A DNA stretch of 49,269 bases from positions 1 to 49,269 of the forward strand of contig JAZNDR010000053.1 of NCBI GenBank assembly GCA_045588185.1, read 5' to 3'. The notes under the pieces were generated by a model. The model was given only the letters and a program-made list of their open reading frames with translations, was not told where the DNA came from and did not search any database. Both the position numbers and the translations under genes were made by a program. This document shows positions 7,314 to 15,683 of this stretch, in pieces; position 1 is the stretch's first letter, and every line of letters starts with the position of its first letter. Source of the stretch: Scatosoma sp045588185. GTDB taxonomy: Bacteria > Bacillota > Clostridia > Christensenellales > Borkfalkiaceae.

Positions 7314-8300
7314 ATGCAACTTACGACAAACGAAATTAAAAATCTTACCTTCGGCGCATACGAATCCGAAGAAGCCTTAGACGGCGTTCGCTTTTACCGT
7401 ATGCCCGATAAACAGGCTCGCTATTTTGAAAAGCACGACCCTGCTTTCTACAAAAAAGGAAAATCGGCGGCAAGCATATCTATCGACTTCTACACGGACA
7501 GTTCGTTTTTCTTTTTCCACTGCACGGAAGTGGAACAATGCTCTACCCGTCCTTGGTGCTACTTCGACGTACTTATCAACGGTAAGCTCGTAGCCACTAT
7601 CGGCGATGAACCGCCGATAAAAACGAGTTACTCTTTCCGCACCGACCTACCCGACGGCGAAAACCGCGTTACGCTCTTTTTCCCCAACTTACATCAAGCG
7701 ACCGTGAAAGAGATTTCGCTTTCGGACGGAGCGAAAATACGCCCTGCGGAAAAGAAACGGCGTATCCTCTTCCTCGGCGATTCCATTACCCACGGCTACG
7801 ACGCGCAAGCGCCTTCGCAAAGCTACGCAAACCGCGTGAGCTTTCAAACGGACAGCGAGGCGGTCAATCTCGCTATCGGCGGCGCGTGCTTTGCCGCAGA
7901 CTGTTTGGACGAAAGCATAGACTACCGCCCCGATATGATCGTCGTGGCGTACGGCACGAACGACTGGCGTAAAAAGCCCGCCGAAGCCTGTTTTGCGGGG
8001 TGCCGTGCGTTTTTCGATAAGCTGTGCAAAATCTATCCCGATAAGCCTATTTTTTATATTTTGCCCATTTGGCGTCACCGCGGCTGCGAAACACCCGAAC
8101 AAACGGAAAGCTTTTGGCTCTCCCGCAACCTTTTCAAGCATATCGCAAGCGGGTATAAAAATATCAAAATCATCGACCTTTGGGAAGAAATCCCCCGCGA
8201 CCTTGCTCTGTTTTCAGACGGTCTGCACCCCAATAGCGAGGGCTTTGCGTACTACGCAAACGGCGTGATAAAACACTTGAATTTCGAGGACAAAGAATAA
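7314..8300 (+). CDS. SGNH/GDSL-family esterase with N-terminal beta-sandwich
   Basis: A 328-residue predicted cytoplasmic serine esterase with no signal peptide. An N-terminal beta-rich domain (about 1-145) precedes the SGNH fold. Block I is GDSITHG (Ser157), block III GTND (214-217, Asn216), and block V DGLHPN (Asp302, His305), giving a complete Ser-His-Asp set. Such proteins usually remove acetyl or other acyl groups from sugars or small molecules. The ribosome site is AGGATAGGA. Its stop overlaps the start of the next gene (TAATG), so the two are translationally coupled. A second protein of the same layout occurs at 29545-30624. Confidence 0.85.
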   Translation: MQLTTNEIKNLTFGAYESEEALDGVRFYRMPDKQARYFEKHDPAFYKKGKSAASISIDFYTDSSFFFFHCTEVEQCSTRPWCYFDVLINGKLVATIGDEPPIKTSYSFRTDLPDGENRVTLFFPNLHQATVKEISLSDGAKIRPAEKKRRILFLGDSITHGYDAQAPSQSYANRVSFQTDSEAVNLAIGGACFAADCLDESIDYRPDMIVVAYGTNDWRKKPAEACFAGCRAFFDKLCKIYPDKPIFYILPIWRHRGCETPEQTESFWLSRNLFKHIASGYKNIKIIDLWEEIPRDLALFSDGLHPNSEGFAYYANGVIKHLNFEDKE

Positions 8301-8854
8301 TGAACGAAAAAATTTTACTCGCCTCCGATATCCACGGCTCGGCGCACTGGTGCAATAAACTTTTGGAAGCGTTCGAACGCGAGGGCGCAAAACGGCTCGT
8401 GTTACTCGGCGACCTGCTTTATCACGGTCCGCGCAACGATTTCCCCGACGGCTACGCACCGAAAGAGGTATTCGCTTCCCTCAACGCTATTAAGGATAAA
8501 ATTACGGCAATACGCGGAAACTGCGACAGCGAGGTTGACCAAATGGTGCTTGAATTTCCCTGCCTTGCCGATTACGCGTTGATAGACGACGGGGGCAGAA
8601 CGCTGTTTTTGACGCACGGACATTTATATAATAAGGAAACGCAACCCTTATTGAAATCGGGCGATATCCTGTTCAACGGGCATTTCCACACGCCGCAGCT
8701 TGAACGCTTGGCAAACGGAAGCGTTTACGCCAACTGCGGTTCGGTTTCACTCCCTAAGGACGGCACGCCCCATTCGTATATAATTTACGAAAACGGCACG
8801 CTTACCTTAAAAGACCTTGAAACGGGCGAAAGCTTTAAAAGCTATATTTTATAA
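8300..8854 (+). CDS. yfcE: YfcE-type metallophosphodiesterase
   Basis: A 184-residue member of the small bacterial phosphodiesterase family (YfcE/MJ0936). It carries the metal-binding set in order: DIH (Asp10, His12), GD (Asp38), GNCD (Asn74), THGH and NGHFHTP. Members hydrolyse phosphodiesters with Mn2+ or a similar metal; the natural substrate is unclear. The start overlaps the stop of the SGNH gene by one base, and the isochorismatase-family gene follows after 12 bases, so it is the middle gene of a three-gene operon. Confidence 0.85.
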   Translation: MNEKILLASDIHGSAHWCNKLLEAFEREGAKRLVLLGDLLYHGPRNDFPDGYAPKEVFASLNAIKDKITAIRGNCDSEVDQMVLEFPCLADYALIDDGGRTLFLTHGHLYNKETQPLLKSGDILFNGHFHTPQLERLANGSVYANCGSVSLPKDGTPHSYIIYENGTLTLKDLETGESFKSYIL

Positions 8855-8866
8855 GGAGATATCACT

Positions 8867-9376
8867 ATGAAAAAAGCCTTAGTCGTTATTGATATGCAAA
8901 AGGATTTTGTAACGGGCTCGCTCGCCAACGCGGCGGCGCAGGCGATCGTAATGCCGATCGTGAAAAGAATAGACGGATTCCGCGGCGCGGTATTCGCTAC
9001 CCGCGATACGCACGGGAAAGATTACCTTTCCTCGCCCGAGGGCAAACGCCTGCCCATCACGCACTGTATCAAGGATACGAACGGTTGGCAAATCGTGCCC
9101 GAAATCGCGCACGCGTTACAGTTTAAAAACGCAACGATTTACGATAAACCCACCTTCGGTACGCTTTCTTGGGACTTTTTAAAGGATTTTACGGAAGTAG
9201 AGCTCGTCGGTACTTGCACGGACATTTGCGTCGTGAGTAACGCGCTCATTATCAAGGCTCTGTTCCCTGCTATACAAGTGCGGGTAAACGCGCCCCTTTG
9301 CGCGGGTACGAGCCCCGAAAATCACGAGGCGGCGCTGAAAGTAATGAAGTCCTGTCAAATAGATATCGTCAAATAA
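8867..9376 (+). CDS. Isochorismatase-family cysteine hydrolase, nicotinamidase-like
   Basis: A 169-residue cysteine hydrolase. The catalytic triad is visible as Asp9 (VVIDMQKDF), Lys94 (YDKPTFGTL) and Cys121 (GTCTDICVVSNA, with the family's cis-peptide region before it). The size and motifs fit amidases such as nicotinamidase, which deamidates nicotinamide for NAD salvage, but the zinc-binding DxHxxxH stretch of true PncA is not evident, so the substrate is left open. The ribosome site is AAGGAG. It is the last gene of the SGNH-YfcE operon. Confidence 0.8.
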   Translation: MKKALVVIDMQKDFVTGSLANAAAQAIVMPIVKRIDGFRGAVFATRDTHGKDYLSSPEGKRLPITHCIKDTNGWQIVPEIAHALQFKNATIYDKPTFGTLSWDFLKDFTEVELVGTCTDICVVSNALIIKALFPAIQVRVNAPLCAGTSPENHEAALKVMKSCQIDIVK

Positions 9377-9415
9377 AAGTTTTGAAAAAATATGTCGTTT
9401 TTTCGATTGAAACAC

Positions 9416-9444
9416 TTGACAGTCATCAAAAAAAGTGCTATCAT
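9416..9444 (+). promoter_or_regulatory. Promoter of the T-box/trpB transcript
   Basis: TTGACA (9416-9421), 17 bases, TATCAT (9439-9444). It lies directly before the T-box leader. Confidence 0.8.
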
Positions 9445-9740
9445 AGAGAAAATTTCAAAGCAAACCGATGAATAAGAGTAGTACCTTTCGAAGCGGACGG
9501 CACAGAGAGTTGCGGGCGGTGCAATCGCAATACGGACGGCGTTGGGGAATGGACTTATGAGGGCGAACGAACGCGCGGAAGCTTTCGCGTCAGTAGCAAT
9601 CGACGGGGGGTGCGCCCGTAAAAGAGCACAGCGCATGATTGTGCGTGATAAGCGGACTTAACAAAGTCAATTTGGGTGGCACCGCGGTAGAAAGAACTAT
9701 CGTCCCGAAGAACAGTCGAATACTGTTCTTCGGGCTTTTA
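9445..9740 (+). ncRNA. T-box riboswitch, probable tryptophan specifier
   Basis: The leader senses uncharged tRNA and allows read-through only when that tRNA is uncharged. The near-invariant T-box sequence GGGTGGCACCGCGG is at 9674-9687. It overlaps the antiterminator region before a strong terminator: CCCGAAGAACAG (9704-9715) with CTGTTCTTCGGG (9723-9734), then CTTTTA. The stem I AGAGAG element is at 9504-9509. A TGG in the expected specifier-loop context (GGGAATGGACTT, codon 9550-9552) points to tRNA-Trp, in agreement with the TrpB-type enzyme it controls. The specifier assignment is inference; the T-box itself is certain. Confidence 0.93.
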
Positions 9741-9765
9741 ATTAAAAACCTTTGGAGGTAGGATT

Positions 9766-11136
9766 ATGCAAAAAGAAATCCCCTATAAAATTTATTTGAG
9801 CGAAAACGAACTGCCCAAGCAGTGGATGAACCTGCGGGCGTTTATGAAAAATAAACCCGCTCCCTTGCTCGACCCTACGACGAGAAAACCGATTACCTTA
9901 GAGGCGCTTTCGCAGGTCTTTTGCGAGGAACTCGCAAAGCAGGAGCTGGACGATAGCACGCCCTATATCGACATTCCCACGGAAGTGCGCGATTTCTATA
10001 AAATGTACCGTCCCGCACCCCTTATCAGAGCGTATTGTTTAGAGAAAAAGCTGGGCACGCCCGCGCATATTTATTATAAATTCGAAGGCAACAACACTTC
10101 GGGTTCGCATAAATTGAACTCCGCAATCGCGCAAGCGTATTACGCCAAGGAACAAGGCTTAAAGGGAGTTACGACGGAAACGGGCGCAGGTCAATGGGGT
10201 ACCGCGCTTTCGATGGCTTGCTCGTATTTCGGCTTGGATTGTAAGGTGTTTATGGTAAAATGCTCGTACGAGCAAAAACCGTTTAGAAGAGAGGTTATGC
10301 GCACCTACGGCGCGAACGTTACCCCTTCCCCCTCGACAACCACCAAGGTCGGGCGTAAGATTTTAGAGGAATTCCCCGGAACGAACGGCTCGCTCGGCTG
10401 CGCTATCTCCGAAGCGGTAGAGGCGGCGACGGAAAGAGAGGGCTACCGCTACGTTTTGGGCAGCGTACTCAATCAAGTACTGTTGCATCAATCGGTCATC
10501 GGCTTGGAAACGAAAACCGCTCTCGATAAATACGGTGTAAAAGCGGATATCGTTATCGGCTGTGCAGGCGGCGGAAGCAACCTCGGCGGTTTAATCGCTC
10601 CGTTTATGGCGGAAAAATTACAGGGCAAAGCTGATTATCGGTTTATTGCGGTTGAACCCGCGTCCTGCCCCACGCTCACGCGCGGTAAATACGTCTACGA
10701 TTTCTGCGATACGGGCAAGGTTTGCCCCCTTTCGAAAATGTATACGCTCGGCTCGGGCTTTATCCCCTCTGCCAGCCACGCAGGCGGACTCAGATACCAC
10801 GGTATGACCTCTACCCTTTCCGAGCTGTACGACAAAGGACTTATGGAAGCGCGCTCGGTAGAGCAGACGAAAGTATTTGAAGCGGCGGAATATTTCGCGC
10901 GTATCGAGGGTATTTTACCCGCTCCCGAATCCAGCCACGCTATCCGCGTTGCGATGGACGAAGCGATAAAATGCAAGGAAACGGGCGAGAAAAAGACGAT
11001 TGTGTTCGGCTTAACGGGCACGGGTTATTTCGATATGATGAGCTACGAAAAGTTCCACGACGGAAAAATGAGCGATTATATCCCCACCGAAGCCGAGCTG
11101 GAAAAAGCGTTCGCAGGGCTTCCCAAGGTAGAATAA
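9766..11136 (+). CDS. trpB: Tryptophan synthase beta-like protein, TrpB2 type
   Basis: A PLP enzyme of 456 residues, the long TrpB2 length rather than the roughly 400 of TrpB1. The PLP lysine is in GSHKLNSA (Lys116), and the phosphate-binding glycine run is GCAGGGSNLGG. It condenses indole with serine to give tryptophan. No trpA or other trp gene is nearby, so it probably scavenges free indole, which is abundant in the gut, instead of taking it from TrpA. Control by a tryptophan T-box fits this. The ribosome site is GGAGG, and a terminator follows directly. Confidence 0.92.
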   Translation: MQKEIPYKIYLSENELPKQWMNLRAFMKNKPAPLLDPTTRKPITLEALSQVFCEELAKQELDDSTPYIDIPTEVRDFYKMYRPAPLIRAYCLEKKLGTPAHIYYKFEGNNTSGSHKLNSAIAQAYYAKEQGLKGVTTETGAGQWGTALSMACSYFGLDCKVFMVKCSYEQKPFRREVMRTYGANVTPSPSTTTKVGRKILEEFPGTNGSLGCAISEAVEAATEREGYRYVLGSVLNQVLLHQSVIGLETKTALDKYGVKADIVIGCAGGGSNLGGLIAPFMAEKLQGKADYRFIAVEPASCPTLTRGKYVYDFCDTGKVCPLSKMYTLGSGFIPSASHAGGLRYHGMTSTLSELYDKGLMEARSVEQTKVFEAAEYFARIEGILPAPESSHAIRVAMDEAIKCKETGEKKTIVFGLTGTGYFDMMSYEKFHDGKMSDYIPTEAELEKAFAGLPKVE

Positions 11137-11148
11137 CAAACGAAAAGC

Positions 11149-11184
11149 AAAAAAACACTTGCGGGTAAGCGCAAGTGTTTTTTT
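11149..11184 (+). terminator. Intrinsic terminator after trpB
   Basis: CACTTGCG (11156-11163) pairs with CGCAAGTG (11170-11177). The stem extends through the flanking A and T runs and ends in TTTTTTT. The left A-run makes it usable in both directions. Confidence 0.85.
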
Positions 11185-11240
11185 GCGTTCAACACGTACC
11201 TGCCCGCCTCGTATGCGGGAAAACGCATATATTCTCCCCT

Positions 11241-11272
11241 ACCGACCGCCGTTTTTTTGGCGGTCGGTTTTT
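11241..11272 (+). terminator. Second intrinsic terminator in the trpB-AllA gap
   Basis: ACCGACCGCC (11241-11250) pairs with GGCGGTCGGT (11259-11268) and is followed by TTTT. The gene-free stretch 11185-11415 also holds two further inverted repeats (see 11304 and 11380) and no convincing reading frame. Confidence 0.7.
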
Positions 11273-11303
11273 GTCGAACGGACAGGATTTATCCAGTTTT
11301 TTG

Positions 11304-11343
11304 CCGTATGGGGATAGCGATATATGCGGGTAACCCCATACGG
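11304..11343. repeat. 10-bp inverted repeat in intergenic space
   Basis: CCGTATGGGG (11304-11313) and CCCCATACGG (11334-11343) are perfect arms around a 20-base spacer. A smaller hairpin, TATGCCC (11380-11386) with GGGCATA (11391-11397) followed by TTT, lies just downstream. Function unknown; both precede the promoter of the AllA-like gene. Confidence 0.5.
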
Positions 11344-11415
11344 GGAAATACGCGCTTTTTCGACCGTCGAATTTCGTCGTATGCCCAAACGGGCATATTT
11401 TAAGCGTCAAAACGA

Positions 11416-11444
11416 TTGCCTTTCGCCGTCGTTTTTGTTATAAT
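11416..11444 (+). promoter_or_regulatory. Promoter of the AllA-like gene
   Basis: TTGCCT (11416-11421), 17 bases, TATAAT (11439-11444), followed by a leader of about 25 bases with AAGGAG at 11461-11466. Confidence 0.7.
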
Positions 11445-11474
11445 GAATATACTATCATTTAAGGAGTGAAAATT

Positions 11475-11966
11475 ATGAAAACGATAAAGGTAGAAAAATT
11501 AACGAAAGAAGCATATGCGCCGTACGGCGAATTTTATCAAATGGACGCGCCCGACGGGCACGCGCTTTGCGGGGCAATTCACCGTTTCTATCCCGACCGT
11601 GTAACGGCGTACCAAGGCGCACAGGTAGGCTTTTCCGCAATCACGGTCAAGAAACCCGAAAAAATGTTGATTTCGCAAATCGAATACCACACGACGACTT
11701 CGGAACTGATTATGCCGTTGAACGACGATATGATTTTACACGTAGCGCAGCCCTCGGCAGGCGCGCCCATCACCGACCAAACCAAGGCGTTTTTAGTACC
11801 CAAGCACACACTGATTAAAATGAACGCGTGCGTATGGCATTTAGCACCCTTGCCCGCAAGCGCTAACGAGCTTTCCGCGCTCATCATTTTACCCGAATGT
11901 ACTTATATGAACGACTGCAAGGTAGTCGATTTAAAAGCGGACGAGCAATTCGTTATCGAAAAATAA
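11475..11966 (+). CDS. Ureidoglycolate lyase (AllA)-like cupin protein
   Basis: A 163-residue protein resembling the AllA/ureidoglycolate hydrolase family, a cupin-like beta barrel. The N-terminus KLTKEAYAPYGEFYQ and the core SELIMPLNDDMILHVAQP are typical. In the allantoin pathway AllA splits ureidoglycolate into glyoxylate and urea, but no other purine-degradation gene is present, so this may be a paralogue acting on another substrate. ATG 11475 is chosen over an in-frame GTG at 11466 because AAGGAG overlaps that GTG and is correctly spaced for the ATG. A single-gene unit with its own promoter and terminator. Confidence 0.7.
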   Translation: MKTIKVEKLTKEAYAPYGEFYQMDAPDGHALCGAIHRFYPDRVTAYQGAQVGFSAITVKKPEKMLISQIEYHTTTSELIMPLNDDMILHVAQPSAGAPITDQTKAFLVPKHTLIKMNACVWHLAPLPASANELSALIILPECTYMNDCKVVDLKADEQFVIEK

Positions 11967-12013
11967 GTTAAAAGCACACAACAGTATTTCCGCGTCAGCT
12001 TCGCGTTGACAAC

Positions 12014-12059
12014 AAAAAAACGTTGCAAGTCTTTATTTGTAAGACTTGCAACGTTTTTA
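12014..12059. terminator. Strong bidirectional terminator between converging units
   Basis: The 13-bp stem CGTTGCAAGTCTT (12021-12033) with AAGACTTGCAACG (12041-12053) is flanked by AAAAAAA and TTTTT. It ends both the AllA-like gene and the secreted glycosidase locus, and marks the border between core-like and accessory DNA. Confidence 0.88.
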
Positions 12060-12065
12060 TTAAAA

Positions 12066-13109
12066 TTAAATTACCGTTTTATTATCGCTTTTAATGTGTT
12101 TTACGTCCTCGAAAACAAAATCTTTTCTTTTATCCTCGCGATAGGTTTCCACCGTTACATTATCCAATGTTAAACCGTTTATATGTCTAAAATATATTCC
12201 CTTTGCAGGCAAAATCCGTCCGTATACGTATACCTCGGGATAGTCCTGCGCTTCTTCGGGCACTTCTTTTTTATATTCCTTTACCCCACCGTCTAATTTT
12301 AAATGCACGTTCCGCAAAACGATATTTTCAAGCGGACTTTCTTTTAACCCGCAAATATTGCTCGTCATTTGCCAATCGCTTTCCGCCGTATTGTTTTCGT
12401 CCGTATCGTCAAAGCTTTCCGCTATCCCAAATACCCAAGGCTTTTGGTAAAAATCATTTGCTTTATAAGCAAAATAATTCCATGCTATTACCTCGTACGG
12501 CTCGTATGGACCTTCCGCCGTAATATCTTCCAGCAAAACATTCTTGATTTTTCCAATTTCCCGTCCCTCAGGTCCGCGCATTCTCCGCCCTATATGTATA
12601 AAGAGCGGAGCATTCACGTTTCTCATCATTACATTTTTGATCCTAACTCCGTCAATAACGGCGCCGTCGCCTGCAAAGTCTTTTGCGTTGAGTTCCAAAG
12701 CATACCAACCGTCGCTAAGCGCTACGATATATGCATTGTAATACAGCACACCGTTAGAATCAATTACCGCCGTAACGTTATCACCCGATTTGGTAATAGT
12801 CAACGTACCTGTGATATTCGCCCAATCGTTCGCCAAAATTGCAAAGCTAAACGAACCGTCTTCTACAATCTTAAATTCAAGGTGCAACGCCTTACCGTTC
12901 AATTCCGTCATCGGGATTGCAGCATCGCCAAGATAATACTCGCCCCCGCCGATTTTTTCGCCGTCGTCATACGTTTCAAAAACGGGGTTAAACAATGCCG
13001 TATAAACCGTATCGCTGCTGATTGCGCCGACTTCAGGAGTCCAACCCGCAAACGTGTAGCGTTCTCTCGTAAGTTCTGCGCCCTTATACGTAGGCACCGA
13101 GCCAAACAT
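12066..13109 (-). CDS. C-terminal part of a split secreted protein: half InlB repeat, beta domain, GH28-like tail
   Basis: A 347-codon frame in phase with the upstream frame ending at 13122; only a TAA and four codons separate them. Its first residues (FGSVPTYKGAELTRERYTFAGW...YTALF) are the second half of an InlB/Flg_new repeat whose first half (HTVTFKNWDGTVL) ends the upstream frame. About residues 40-140 look like a beta-sandwich. From about 150 the sequence resembles the C-terminal beta-helix coils of GH28/pectin-lyase-like proteins (IDGVRIKNVMMRNVNAPLFI; IENVVLRNVH-type coils). The catalytic half of GH28 is missing. There is no proper ribosome site before the internal ATG. It is probably the stranded tail of a pseudogene, unless the stop is read through. 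Confidence 0.7.
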   Translation of the reverse strand: MFGSVPTYKGAELTRERYTFAGWTPEVGAISSDTVYTALFNPVFETYDDGEKIGGGEYYLGDAAIPMTELNGKALHLEFKIVEDGSFSFAILANDWANITGTLTITKSGDNVTAVIDSNGVLYYNAYIVALSDGWYALELNAKDFAGDGAVIDGVRIKNVMMRNVNAPLFIHIGRRMRGPEGREIGKIKNVLLEDITAEGPYEPYEVIAWNYFAYKANDFYQKPWVFGIAESFDDTDENNTAESDWQMTSNICGLKESPLENIVLRNVHLKLDGGVKEYKKEVPEEAQDYPEVYVYGRILPAKGIYFRHINGLTLDNVTVETYREDKRKDFVFEDVKHIKSDNKTVI

Positions 13110-13121
13110 TAATGTTTCTTC

Positions 13122-15407
13122 TTACAATACGGTGCCGTCCCAATTCTTAAACGTTACCGTATGTTCACTGTTTGCTTCTACAATGAAAGCGCCTTGACCG
13201 GGAGCAAGCGTCAACGTATAACCGCTTGTTCCAATCGTCACCGTTTCCATTTCACCGTTTTTATAAATAGCATATTTCGCGCCGTCAAGCTTACCCTTTA
13301 ACGTCAGCGTAAGCGTCTTATTATCCTTCACCGCCGAATAGTTCACCGCGACGAACGCTTCTTTGCCGTCTGCGTCTTCCATAAAGCTGACAATATGGTT
13401 GCTACCCGAACCGTTGATGGACGAGAAAGAATCCGTACTGCTTGCCGAAAGCAAATATTTCGAAAATACACTTTCGTCTTTTACTTTTTTATATGCTTGA
13501 TATTGCGCGTCTTTGCCAATCCCTAAGAACCCTTCCGAAGGGTTACTCATAACGACACCCTTCCAAGTATAGTTCTTATACAAAGAACCGAAAGTCGACA
13601 ATTCGTTGTTGACGCTTTGGATAGAGTCGTACACGTCCGTCGTCGTTCCGTCTTTATTTAACGGTGCATCTACGACAATGTCAAGAGGGTGATATGCCCA
13701 CCAAGAAAGGGAATCCGCGCCAAACGCAAGCGCCGTGTACATCTGCAATCTCATTTGTTCTTCCGTAGGAGCAGTGTCGTAATCTGCACGGTTTCCATCC
13801 GTCGGAGTGTCGTCCCAACCGCACCCTTGTAATGCTACGTGCATATGCGTGCTATATTCCATAGCATAGGCTTTCAGCACCGCCATATCATATAAGAAAG
13901 TATCTCTCAACGTTCCGTCCCTCTTAATGGGATAGGTATCCACCGAAAGGAATTTCTCATAATTCGTATCATCGAATTTGGAAAGGACGATATCGCAATA
14001 CGCCTGTATGTATTCGGTATAGCTTCCATAATAACCGTTCGCACCCAAATACGGGCAATAGGAAGGATTGAGGTTGATCATAAAAGGCTCGATGCCTTCC
14101 ACGTCTGCATATACCTCTTTATACCATTCCGCATATTCTGCAACGGTATTCAAATCCGTTTCGCTGGGCAAAGGTTCGTCCCACATATTGAAGCCTGCAA
14201 AGCCTTCATGGTTAGAAAAATCGGGCAAATAATCCAATGCATAATTTTCATTGTCAGTCCAATTCGGTAAGCAAACGATTGATTTGATTCCGTTGCGGTA
14301 GAACATATCAATGACCCAACGGGTTATTTGGACGTTCTCTTCACTCTCTAATACAATATTATACGCTCCCGCAAGAATAACCGTCGTAAAGCCTGCATCT
14401 TTCATCGTTTTTGCAATCGCGTCGTTCGTTGCATTGTTATAGTTATTCGAACTATCTAATTGAGGATGAAACCAAGCCACGCGATCAAAAACGATTGCGT
14501 CTTCTAATATATAATAGAAATTAAATACGTTATCCTTATTTGCGTAAACCTTACTATTAATTGTTGAAGCGGAAGAAATCTTAAATCCGCTGATTTCCTT
14601 TGCGGTAAGATTAATTTTGGAGTTTAACGCAGCCGTCACCGTTTCCGATTCCATCGTACTTTTTCCGTTGACTGTCGTAATATAATTTACCGTATACGTT
14701 CTGTTGTACGTTTTTCCTAAACTCTGTACATAAGCATCGTATGCAGCAATATATTTTGTCTGGACGGCCGATGCATGGTTGTTTTCGTCAATGGCTCTTT
14801 GCGCAACGTAATAAATCGAGCGCGCATTGTTTTCCATTTCGTTTGCGTAATATTGCGCCAAAATGTACTCGTCATTTACTTTTACGTAGCCCACTCCCAC
14901 AAATTCTCTAGTCAAATTCTCCGTGCGAATATCTGTGATGGCTGCGCGAATTTCATATCTGCCGTCGTTGTCCACGTCCGAGGGAATCAAATTATCAATA
15001 TTCAACATCAATTTTTTACCTTCAGGTACGTTTTCAAGCTCACCCGACGCATATTTCGCATTCGCACCGAAAAGATTTTCCGCCGTCAATTCGTAGCCCG
15101 ACGTAATATAATCGCGCGGTACAATAACCATACCGTACGTGGCATTCTGCGACGTAAGACTGTTATAAGTCTCTTCAGAAAATTCTGTGCTAAAACGCAA
15201 GCCGTTCACGTTATCATTCGCGACACGTACAGCCGCGCCTGCTTCCATTACAAAATCTTCCACCACGACATCAACCGCATCGGAATTTTGCTCCGCCTTC
15301 GCTTCTACGGACGTATTATTCCATACCATAATTCCACCAATAGATGCCAGCGCGCAAAAAGCGGCCATTAGGGTCCCCACAAAAGCTTTTTTAAGTAACT
15401 TCTTCAT
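13122..15407 (-). CDS. Secreted modular glycoside-hydrolase-like protein, truncated by an in-frame TAA
   Basis: A 761-residue secreted protein with a signal peptide (MKKLLKKAFVGTLMAAFCALA). Residues about 45-245 form a module (GAAVRVANDNVNGLRFSTEF, YGMVIVPRDY, RSIYYVAQRA) shared with the protein at 44049-45989. A short repeat linker follows, then a TIM-barrel hydrolase-like domain (about 305-610) with GFNMWDEP as probable acid/base region, a later SVDTYPI strand and ALAFGADSLSWWAY. A beta-sandwich comes next, and the protein stops inside an InlB-type repeat. GH family not assignable by eye. AAGGAGG lies 7 bases upstream, overlapping the stop of a 42-residue peptide gene, so translation is probably coupled. 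Confidence 0.8.
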   Translation of the reverse strand: MKKLLKKAFVGTLMAAFCALASIGGIMVWNNTSVEAKAEQNSDAVDVVVEDFVMEAGAAVRVANDNVNGLRFSTEFSEETYNSLTSQNATYGMVIVPRDYITSGYELTAENLFGANAKYASGELENVPEGKKLMLNIDNLIPSDVDNDGRYEIRAAITDIRTENLTREFVGVGYVKVNDEYILAQYYANEMENNARSIYYVAQRAIDENNHASAVQTKYIAAYDAYVQSLGKTYNRTYTVNYITTVNGKSTMESETVTAALNSKINLTAKEISGFKISSASTINSKVYANKDNVFNFYYILEDAIVFDRVAWFHPQLDSSNNYNNATNDAIAKTMKDAGFTTVILAGAYNIVLESEENVQITRWVIDMFYRNGIKSIVCLPNWTDNENYALDYLPDFSNHEGFAGFNMWDEPLPSETDLNTVAEYAEWYKEVYADVEGIEPFMINLNPSYCPYLGANGYYGSYTEYIQAYCDIVLSKFDDTNYEKFLSVDTYPIKRDGTLRDTFLYDMAVLKAYAMEYSTHMHVALQGCGWDDTPTDGNRADYDTAPTEEQMRLQMYTALAFGADSLSWWAYHPLDIVVDAPLNKDGTTTDVYDSIQSVNNELSTFGSLYKNYTWKGVVMSNPSEGFLGIGKDAQYQAYKKVKDESVFSKYLLSASSTDSFSSINGSGSNHIVSFMEDADGKEAFVAVNYSAVKDNKTLTLTLKGKLDGAKYAIYKNGEMETVTIGTSGYTLTLAPGQGAFIVEANSEHTVTFKNWDGTVL

Positions 15408-15418
15408 GTTCCACCTCC

Positions 15419-15547
15419 TTAGTTTCTAAAAGTAAGATTCGGATCTTCATAGCCATCATGGAATGGATCTCCACTCGCCGACGTCCTAACGATTTCTTGT
15501 TCTAAAACAAAAAACGTCAATTCAAGTTCTTCATATTGTTTTTTCAT
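15419..15547 (-). CDS. 42-residue peptide gene translationally coupled to the secreted protein
   Basis: A small frame, MKKQYEELELTFFVLEQEIV then RTSASGDPFHDGYEDPNLTF and RN. AAGGAG lies 7 bases before its ATG, and its TAA overlaps the AAGGAGG of the next gene. It has no signal peptide or membrane segment. The pattern Y-x-x-x-E-L-x-V-x-x-x-E-x-(D/E)-(I/V)-x-x-x-S-x-S-G resembles a loose class of short Firmicutes peptides of unknown function, and it resembles the 50-residue peptide at 45986-46138, which sits before a protein sharing the same N-terminal module. No function is known. A post-translationally modified peptide or a chaperone/leader role is possible but speculative. Confidence 0.7.
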   Translation of the reverse strand: MKKQYEELELTFFVLEQEIVRTSASGDPFHDGYEDPNLTFRN

Positions 15548-15640
15548 AAGAATTTCTCCTTAATTATTAATCGTTTTTTACACTCATTGCTCTTGGATCC
15601 AGCTGACATTTATTACGTATTATCTTGTCTTTTAAGCAAA

Positions 15641-15664
15641 AAAATTGTTTTTCCTCACAATTTT
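15641..15664 (-). promoter_or_regulatory. Attenuator-like hairpin in the leader of the 42-residue peptide gene
   Basis: On the minus strand AAAATTGT (15664-15657) pairs with ACAATTTT (15648-15641), and the U-run continues for three more bases. It lies about 15 bases after the predicted transcription start and about 95 bases before the peptide start, so it could stop transcription early. Confidence 0.4.
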
Positions 15665-15683
15665 GCCTTCTACTAACAATATT

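Noticed and set aside
9377..9765. Short gene in the gap before trpB
   Set aside because: The stretch is fully explained by a promoter and a T-box leader with terminator; the antisense frames there are shadows.
13107..13124. Reassigned or suppressed TAA codon
   Set aside because: TAA is the normal stop of many neighbouring genes here (for example SGNH 8300 and trpB), so a simple nonsense change is the better reading.
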